Source of the DNA: Kingdonia uniflora | Lineage: Eukaryota > Streptophyta > Magnoliopsida > Ranunculales > Circaeasteraceae | NCBI GenBank assembly: GCA_014058105.1 | Contig: JACGCM010002114.1 | Coordinates: 1,116,001-1,180,000 of the forward strand | Direction of reading: 5' to 3' | Length of the DNA stretch: 64,000 nucleotides | Part shown: piece by piece, positions 56,903-64,000 of the stretch | Position numbering within the stretch: position 1 is the stretch's first letter | Layout of the letters: every line of letters begins with the position of its first letter | Program-made: the position numbers and the translations under genes | The notes under the pieces: generated by a model | The model's database searches: none | The model's input: only the letters and a program-made list of their open reading frames with translations | Told to the model about the DNA's origin: nothing

Positions 56903-57717
56903 CTCCCCCTTTTAGAAACCTTGAGCTCCTGATCAAGCTAAAACTGGAGATGTGGGAACTTGGAAGTCCTCGAATCATGAATGTACCACTTCGATTTGTT
57001 GATAAACTTACCCTTTCTACCGTTCCTAGTCGCAGTCATCCCCTTCTCTAGAATATCGTACTCCTTCAAAAGACTTTCTCCATCAATCTATAGATCTTTA
57101 ACCGATGGTAGACGAGTATCTTCTGTGGACTCTTCATCTAGTATAGATAAGAATATATAATTACTTCTAGCTAAATCTATCGAAGTACTCTCTCAATGGT
57201 CATTAGGTACTGGTAATTGAAGATCCAGTCCCAACTCCCAATTAGAAGACCTCAACTAGTACTTATAAGTCTTCCTTCGTAGTAGCTTTTTGTTAATCAT
57301 CCCAATCTTTAGACCTATATCATACTCGTGAGGTAGAAACGATTGAATAGGTATAACCTCCAGTAATACAGAACTTTCTAGTATTGGTCATCTACCAAAA
57401 CGATTGTCCTCTTTTTCGGAAACCACAAATCAATAAAAAATAGTTATATAAATCTTAAAATCAATTTTAAGTTTTCTTTTATGATTCATAAATTTACCAA
57501 CATCCGTGATTTCCTCGGATTTAGTATTTTTAGAATCTCGAGATTCATCGTCATCCAATTCCTTTTCTTCTCTTCACGATCACGTCGTCTCTTGGAAGTA
57601 GAAGCTTTTGAGATCTTAGCAGTAGACATGATGTTCTTCTTCTTCCTCTAATTAAATTTCTTTCCAGATTGTTTGAGTCGGTCACATGTCGAGACCATAA
57701 ACCATAATCCCCCAAGG
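56903..57717 (-). pseudogene. Degenerate ORF in the interior of the short LTR element
   Basis: The minus strand starts MSTAKISKASTSKRRRDREE (57627 downward). It shifts frame, then shows DESRDSKNTKSEEITDVGKF, IQSFLPHEYDIGLKIGMINK, LDEESTEDTRLPSV and, near the 3' end, EKGMTATRNGRKGKFINKSK before SKFPHLQF. The last part is shared with the copy at 22050-22310. No known domain is recognised. Basic and acidic blocks would suit a nucleic-acid-binding, gag-like product, but that is a guess. Confidence 0.5.
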
Positions 57718-57725
57718 ATGAACGG

Positions 57726-58581
57726 TAGGGGTGGCAATTGAGTCGGGTCGGGTCAACCCGTCACGGGTCATCCCGGGTTTGGGTTGAGAAACACCAAACC
57801 CAAACCTGACCCACTTATTAAACAGGTCAGATTTTTAATCCCAAACCCGATTTGCTTATAATCGGGTTGACCCGACCCGACCCATTAACCCGTATAAGTA
57901 AAAAAAAACACAAAATACAAGTAAGAATAAGATGATTAGAGGGTGATTGTAAGAATATTTAAAAATCAAATGTAAAATGAGATCAAAAACTCACATCTAG
58001 TAAATGATAACAATCCATAGAAAACACACAAGTTAGAAAAGGAGATTTGAAGAGAGAACATTCCTCGAAGAGGAAGAAAAAGAGAGAATAGTAGAATAAA
58101 AGTTTAACCTATAAGAATGCTAAAGAGTATCGGAGTCATTAAAATCGAATGACCCTTCACTCCAAAATAGAGAGAGAAAAAACTACATAGAAAATTTTAA
58201 CAATTAAACACTTTTAAAGAAATACTAAAGGAAAAACTAAAAATTCGTAATTCGAATAATCAAGAGCTCGTTGGTGAAAAACATCTATTGAAAAAAGTAT
58301 AATTAAATAGAGAAGAATGAAGTCATTGTTACGATCTTTGTCCAAACGGTGTTTTTCAGCGAGAATTAGTTAACGTATAACATTAAATTATATTTGAGTT
58401 AAACGGGTTGGCGTATCAACCCGAACCCATGACAGTAAAACCTGAACCCGACCCGTTATCTAAACAGGTTAGTTGGGTCAACCTGAATTGACCCGAAACC
58501 CAGAAATGTTAAACCCAAACCCACGAAATTTGGGTTGGGTTCGTGTCGGGTTAACGGGTTCGGGTCAAATTACCACCCCTA
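57726..58581. mobile_element. hAT-type MITE (856 bp) next to the primer site
   Basis: Inverted ends TAGGGGTGGCAATT and (other strand) TAGGGGTGGTAATT, with an exact 8-bp duplication ATGAACGG (57718-57725 and 58582-58589). Both subterminal regions are full of GGGTTCGGGTC / TCAACCCGA repeats. The interior is AT-rich without ORFs. The TAGGGGTGGCAA end plus 8-bp duplication is typical of plant hAT elements. Confidence 0.93.
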
Positions 58582-58609
58582 ATGAACGGAGCAACACTCT
58601 GATACCAGT

Positions 58610-58949
58610 TAATCCACAATTACTAGGAGAGTACTAATTAGAAAAACAATCAAAAAGATGATGAAAAAAACACTATAGAATTGATGGGGAGGAAAATCTC
58701 CCATTAAGATTTCTTTATTAGTCCATGGAAAGACTATAATAGAACTCCTAAATTCCAATTAGGCTTTCTAACCTTATGTTTATCCTTTTATAGGGTACAA
58801 GTCCTATTTTATAAGGTTAACTCCTATTGCTAAATTAGGGTAATACTCTAAATAGAAATAGGAACTCATACTTCTAAAACTAGATAAATACTTTAAAATA
58901 TAAATATGACACTAAATTAGTGATACTTCATAGATCCTCCTGGATTACA
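58610..58949 (-). repeat. 5' LTR of the short LTR element
   Basis: Minus strand starts TGTAATCCAGGAGGATC and ends CAATTGTGGATTA; the ends form an inverted TAATCC...GGATTA. Confidence 0.82.
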
Positions 58950-59469
58950 ATCTAATGTAAGAATCCTACTAATACTGTAAGTAATTTCATGACAACCCAA
59001 GGTAAGACACCCCGACTTATTCATGAAAAAAAAAACTATAGGTAAATTTCATCTCAAATGATAAAGAATATAGGTGCAGGATGCTTGGAGTCATAGAAAG
59101 GAAGCTGAAACGCGCACTTTGATCATTCGTGTGGACACCAAGAGTTCATAACTACATATAACAACTATGTAAAGCTTCAAATATATAAATGACTATCGTA
59201 AACCACCCATACCCTGCTAAGTGATAAGGAATTATATAGACGAAGAAATCAGATTTTTTTTAAGTTCATTCAACAGCTCCCGATCATTATTCAATGGGAA
59301 CTTCCAATAACCTTTTAAATTTGAATATCATACTTCCATAGATGGCCAATGGAGCTCCCTCTGTTCTCTTTAGTCTGGCATTAGTTCATTTACGAGATTT
59401 TGTCGTGTTTTTCGTCTATTGCTATGTTTATAGTTTTCCCAACATCTTGGTATATCATATTTTTTATTT
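58950..59469. other. Intergenic, no gene recognised
   Basis: AT-rich, no terminal repeats or domains. The short ORF starting 59342 overlaps the tail of the next LINE fragment and is not supported. Confidence 0.5.
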
Positions 59470-59830
59470 TTTTATTTTGCTAGGCAAACCAGGGTTAGGC
59501 AAGGACCCCGTAACCAAATATATTAAAAATAAGAAAACCAATACAATCTAGGGTACCTCTTGCCCTCATCATCCTCATTTAATATAATAACAAAAAGAGC
59601 ATGCAAGGAGCTAGGGGGAACAAAGACCAAAAACAGTGTAAAAGGAGGCCAGAAAATAACACATATGTTGGCCTCTCTAAAGACATGATAGATGTTGAAG
59701 TACTCAAGAGTAGAGATGATCTTTTTAATAGCTTGGCTGGAATACTCCAACAACTGTTTGTGTGCTTTAGTCTAATTACAAAGGAGTAGTAGCTGAATGG
59801 GTTAGAGTGTTGTGGAAAAGAACTGGTCAA
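59470..59830 (-). mobile_element. LINE 3' fragment (RNase H C-terminus)
   Basis: The minus strand reads AIKKIISTLEYFNIYHVFRE, AN, then LNEDDEGKRYPRLYWFSYF and a stop at 59523. It is followed by an A-rich tail (complement of about 59461-59485). YHVFREAN and the RYPRL ending match the last part of plant LINE ORF2. The region between them is shifted in frame. 5' truncation is usual for LINEs. Confidence 0.65.
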
Positions 59831-60120
59831 CTACGTCTAATAGATTATGAGAACCTCATGAATGTTGTACTACTTCTTCATTTGGGGTTCATCAATTTTA
59901 AGGCACTTTGGCTCAGTATTAGTTTTAAGATGGAGTATATAATCCAAATGGAGGAACTTGGTGTACATGTTGTGTTAGCTGGTTTGGAATATTTAAAATT
60001 GATGGTTTTGCATGATTTGAGGGCAATATGCAACTGCACACTTCCAAAAAACTATCTCGAAAAATAAAATCAGTTAAAAGTGATAAATTGTTGTAAATTG
60101 GTAAATGTTTTACCTCATAA
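59831..60120. other. Short spacer between two LINE fragments
   Basis: A plus-strand frame (59807-60067) is open for 86 codons but shows no domain. No terminal repeats or other structure seen. Confidence 0.4.
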
Positions 60121-63118
60121 GTTTTTTTTTAAGGCAAAATGATTTTTTATTGAAGTAAAGAGGAAAATACAAAAGATAAAAAGATAGGGCCCAGACCTAA
60201 AAGAATGAAGGAAGCAACAGTATCAATACTATTGTACGCCTTTAACAATTCCTATGGGGTTAAAGCTTGGTAAATTGAGTAGATCATGAAAAAGAAAATA
60301 ACCTAAAAAGTTATGCATTGCAGGCCACCAAGTAAACACAGGAGCAATAAGAATGGCCATGTTAAAAAATTTATCCGCCACCATGTTGCCATCCCTGAAG
60401 ATATGGGAAACTTTGAAATTGATAGATCCAATGTAGTGCAAGCAATTAAGCCATCTATTTTTAAGTTTCCATGGTACTTTAGTTTTTTTTGTTGAGGAGC
60501 ATACCTGTGATGGTCCATGAATTAAACTCAAGCAAGGTGGTGAGTATGCATTGTTTTAGCTTGCTCGAGAGAGGTAATGACTGTCATAAGCTCCGCATAT
60601 AAAGCATTGTGATAATTGAGCAAAACTCCACATGCACCCATGATTTCAACTACTTCACTTTCAAATAATGTCATTAAGTGACGTTAATAGTACTCATGAA
60701 CCAGTTGGCCACCGGAATTGGGTATCAATAATGTCAATTATAAATCTTTTTTAATGTCATTTTCACAAATGACGTGGATAAACATGTACTTTTCACGTCA
60801 TCACTTTTCATGTCACATGGGAAAACGACGTTAAAGGCCTTTGAGATCATTAAGTTAATGATGTAAGAACCCTTATTTGTTGTAGTATACGTAGGACACC
60901 ATCAGTTTGGAGTCACCAACTTCAATAATTCTAGGGAATCCATTTACAACTCCCTTAGCAACCCCTCATGGATGGACTGCATCTCATGAAGCACAACAAA
61001 AATAGGTGATATAGCTCCCCACACAACCAACCAAAAAATTTCCAAGAGAATCCCTGAAGAGACCACCAATACCCCATCTTTCAACAGTGAGAAACCCGTC
61101 TGTACTAAGAAGAGCACAATTCTGATCAGGAGGGGTCCAAGAGCAGTATAGTATGTGATATGAGGCAAAATGAAACTAGGATTGAGATCCCAAACATAAC
61201 ACAAGTCCCTAGCCTTAGGAGTATCTTAGATACTTTTGACATTAAATTTTAGTCTTTGGGTAACATTAAAAAATATAAGCTTGTTTAACTCCATCTTTTT
61301 TTTCTAAAAATAATCTCATTCCTGCACTTCCAGACATGGTAAACAAATGCATTGAAAGAAGCACTCATAATAGCAAAGCTGATATCATTATTAGGAATAT
61401 TGTTCCGCCATGGATCTCCAAGTTCAAACTAACAACTATTATGCTATAATGACATTTGTTAAGGATTAACTGCCAAAGATGCTTAGTAAGACTACACCCC
61501 ATAAAAAGATGGTTGACATTTTCAGGGTAAGAGATACAAATGGAACAAATTGAGGTTTGCAACACTCTCATTTGGATATAGTAGTCTTGGGTGGCCAAAC
61601 AACCTTTAAACATTTTCCATGTAATGAACCCATGTCTAGGGATGACATGATGGTTCCAACAAATCTCAAACTGACTCAAAAGTAGGTCTAACAACCCTTA
61701 GCTTATTTACTGTATTTGCCACTGTAAAATACCCACTAGCTGAGGGGGTCGAAACAAATTTGTCTTCATCATGAAATGAGAATGAAATTTGAGGCAAACT
61801 ACTAGTAATATCAAATATAGACACATTGAGAGGAGCAGGGATGCATCAATTACCATCAGCTATAACTTGAGAGACTCTACAGTTTAAGCCTAAACGAGAA
61901 TCATAAGTCAAGATAGGAGGAAATTGTTGTTGAAGAATGCCCACCCTGTGTCAAGGGTCTTTCAAAAAAAAAGTGGTTTTTCCATTGCCAATAAGATGAA
62001 GAACAAAGATTTTTGCTTTATCTCTAGACTTTAGAATCATCCTCCATGCCCAAGAGCAGTTATTAGGAATTTAAGGTCCCTAAAATTCTTACCCTTAACC
62101 AGGTTGTTCTCCACCCATTTAGCCCAAGAACCTTTCTCTTTAGAGACAATTTTAAAAGTTTGCCTCATAATGGCAGCTTCATTCTAAACAGCTAACTAGT
62201 CTTCTAAATCCAAGACCCCCGTCATTAACTGGGAAACAAACCTCACTCCAACCCAAAGGAGCTCTTTTTTTGGTAGACTCATGCCCATGCCACATAAACT
62301 TATCACATATGAGTTCAATTTTGTCAATAAAGTACTTGGGAAGTTTAAGCACATTGATCCAATAAATGTGAATGCTTAGCATAACAGAATTGATCAATTG
62401 CCTTCTTCCAGCAAAAGAGAAAGATTTAGTAGCCCAACTATGAATCCTAGCAACCATTATGTCAATTAAAATAGAGTAGTCTTTACATTTGAGTCTAGTT
62501 GACACAAAAGACAAACCAAAATACTTGAAGGGAAAAGTATTCTCATAAAACCCTTAGATAAAGCATATCATGTCCCTAACTCCAGCTTCTACACCAGAGA
62601 AGTACACAACAGATTTAAAGTGGTTGGCCTCTAACCCAGTAGAGCATTGAAAGATTTCAAGACAAGATCTAATGACCTTAGCTTAAATGATATCACCATT
62701 TCAAAAACAAGTGAATCATCAGAAAAAACTAAGTGTGTGAGCATAGGTTTCTTGCACTTAAACTGAAGACCAAGAGTGCCCTCTTGTTACACTTTATTTT
62801 CAAACATAAGCCCAAGATTTCTATGACAAGAACAAAGAGATAAGGGGAAATAAGATCCCCTTGCCTCAAACCTCATCCCCTAAAGAAGCCCATAAGAGAA
62901 CTATTGGCAGTCACAGAGAAGAATATGGTAGTGATGCACTCCTTGGCCCAAAACATAAAAAGAGATGGGAAGTTATGAGACACAAGAGTGGTAAGAATAG
63001 TTTTCTAGCTGACTATGTCATAGGCCTTCTTAAGGTCTATCTTAGTAGTACATCTAGGATATGAAGACTCACTATGGTAGTTCCTAACCAACTCATGGGA
63101 AATAAAAAGATTATCATA
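60121..63118 (-). mobile_element. LINE (L1-type), 5'-truncated, degenerate
   Basis: On the minus strand: RT fingers DNLFISHELVRNYH and IDLKKAYDIVS (63020-63118), RT thumb 62179-62514 (RIHSWATKSFSFAGRRQLIN, KKRAPLGWSEVCFPVNDGGL), zinc-binding RVT 61365-61694 (GFITWKMFKGCLATQDYYIQ, CSICISYPENVNHLFMGCSL), RNase H near 60550-61000 (QSIHEGLLRELL, GACGVLLNYHNALYAELMTV) and its C-terminus 60229-60531 (RWLNCLHYIGSINFKVSHIF). It ends with an A run (complement of about 60121-60130). It starts inside the RT, as 5'-truncated LINEs do. Stops are frequent. A CACTA-like piece interrupts the RNase H. Confidence 0.88.
60655..60889. mobile_element. Small CACTA-like non-autonomous element inside the LINE
   Basis: Left end CACTTTCAAATAATGTCATTAA and, reading in from the right, TACTACAACAAATAAGGGTT then TACATCATTAA. 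GACGTTAA, ATGACGTGG and TCACGTCA motifs recur between them. LINE RNase H coding sequence lies on both sides. The terminal CACT(A) match is imperfect and no clear 3-bp target copy is read, so the class is tentative. Confidence 0.45.
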
Positions 63119-64000
63119 TTTTGTTGCTTTTTCAGTTACTAATTTTATAGTTATAATGCTCAAAGAATAACACTAGCAAATCAAACTTCTTGCAGCTAAG
63201 GGAGTGTTTGTTTTTTGTCTTACTGCTAACTGAAGTGCTTAATAGGGATATTAAACACTTGAAGTGGTATTTCTTTATTGGCTTACTAGCCAGTAAGCAG
63301 TTGCTAGTAAGCCAAAACTAGTAAGCTGTTTTGACTAGCTTACTAGCAATTCAAGACTCATCTTTTTCTTTCCCCTACATTATCCCTTATCACCCGCGAA
63401 ATAAAATAATAATAAATTTATAAATAAAAAAAAGGCTTTGGCAAATGACACGCGAAAAATCTCAACAAAGATTTCTCTCTCCCTCTCTCTCTCTCTCTTT
63501 TCCCTTCCTTACCCCATATTACTTATGATTTTCTCCAATTTGCAAGTTTGCAAACACTCTCTCTCAACTCCCCCCGCAAACAAACATTCAACTATTGAGA
63601 AAATTATTTGGATTGAGAAATATATCTATCTATCTATTTATCTATACTATTAAGCCAATGACCCTTTGACTGTTCGCGGTTCGTCATCCTCTTTTTTGGT
63701 AGTCCCTCCAACCAATAATAAAGTGACACGTGTAAAACTTTGTTATAATATTAAATTTTCTATGCACGAATCCCTAAAATTGTAGAGTTGTAACTCTTCA
63801 ACAACTATCAAGTTTCATCTCTCTTGAAGAGAATATCTCCAATTGTACCTTTTTGGAAAGGAAGCAACTCTTTTCATAACCCATTGAAACATTTGTTACT
63901 CTTTTCTATCAAAACTTTTACACCGATAAGTTTATTTTACTTTCCTCTGTCTCTTCATCACTCGCAACTCAAGAACATAGAATCCTAATTCATACTCTTT
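63119..64000. other. Terminal stretch: hairpin, CT-run, no gene
   Basis: 63278-63315 is a hairpin: TTGGCTTACTAGC faces GCTAGTAAGCCAA across a 12-base loop, and further GCTTACTAGC copies follow to 63348. GGGAGTGTTTGTTTTTTG at 63200 resembles a MITE end, but no convincing partner was found. A CT-rich microsatellite lies at about 63472-63500 and a TCTATCTA run near 63625-63645. No coding signal. Confidence 0.6.

Larger units (their letters stand above)
56289..58949 (-). mobile_element. Short non-autonomous LTR element with a small ORF, carrying two hAT MITEs
   Basis: 5' LTR 58610-58949 (340 bp) and 3' LTR 56289-56619 on the minus strand. The primer site TGGTATCAGAGT (complement of 58596-58607) is two bases past the 5' LTR. 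The purine tract AAAAGGGGGAG (complement of about 56903-56914) precedes the 3' LTR. Without the two MITEs the element is about 1.5 kb. The interior shows no protease, integrase or RT. The same family contributes the fragment at 22050-22647. The tRNA-Met primer site suggests mobilisation by copia-type enzymes. By structure it lies between TRIM and LARD elements. Confidence 0.83.

Overview
This is a nuclear plant window, most likely from a eudicot. It is AT-rich, with LTR retrotransposons (Ty1/copia and Ty3/gypsy of the Tat type), LINEs, hAT, PIF/Harbinger and CACTA elements, and GT-AG introns. I see no bacterial or organellar gene organisation and no rRNA, tRNA or CRISPR locus. Only one gene looks intact: a two-exon, 133-residue stand-alone response regulator on the minus strand (55275-55793). 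Everything else recognisable is a transposable element, a fragment captured by one, or a decayed exon.

Layout. 1-2565: 3' part of a LINE (+) ending in poly(A). 2566-14800: low-density sequence with decayed exons, including two that resemble MULTIPOLAR SPINDLE 1/PRD2 (6457-7249, +) and several unidentified minus-strand exons. 14801-15178: CYP76-like P450 pseudogene cut by a Ty1/copia element (15179-21534, +). That element is itself split by a gag-only, minus-strand LTR element (17023-19608). 22050-22647: a piece of a short non-autonomous LTR family that recurs at 56289-58949.

22889-51373 is a four-level nest. A minus-strand Tat-type gypsy element (A) sits in an unidentified exon. A second, 18-kb Tat-type element (B, 27837-45912) sits inside A's antisense coiled-coil ORF. 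A 5.5-kb CACTA transposon (30066-35583) sits inside B. The CACTA carries pieces of three unrelated host genes: an internal type-II NAD(P)H dehydrogenase, a gamma-clade RNA-dependent RNA polymerase and a xyloglucan endotransglucosylase/hydrolase. It also holds five near-identical tandem copies of a ~405-bp unit. Both Tat elements have the order LTR, gag, pol (RT, RNase H, second RNase H, integrase), minisatellite, antisense ORF with its own TATA motif, LTR.

51374-64000: flanking sequence, a PIF/Harbinger-like MITE (52671-53592), the response regulator, the short LTR element with two hAT MITEs inserted (56289-58949), two minus-strand LINE pieces (59470-59830 and 60121-63118), and a terminal stretch with a strong hairpin.

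Most insertion events are supported by target-site duplications read directly in the sequence. For two of them, removing the insert restores a continuous reading frame. The relative order of events is therefore well fixed even though most genes are dead.
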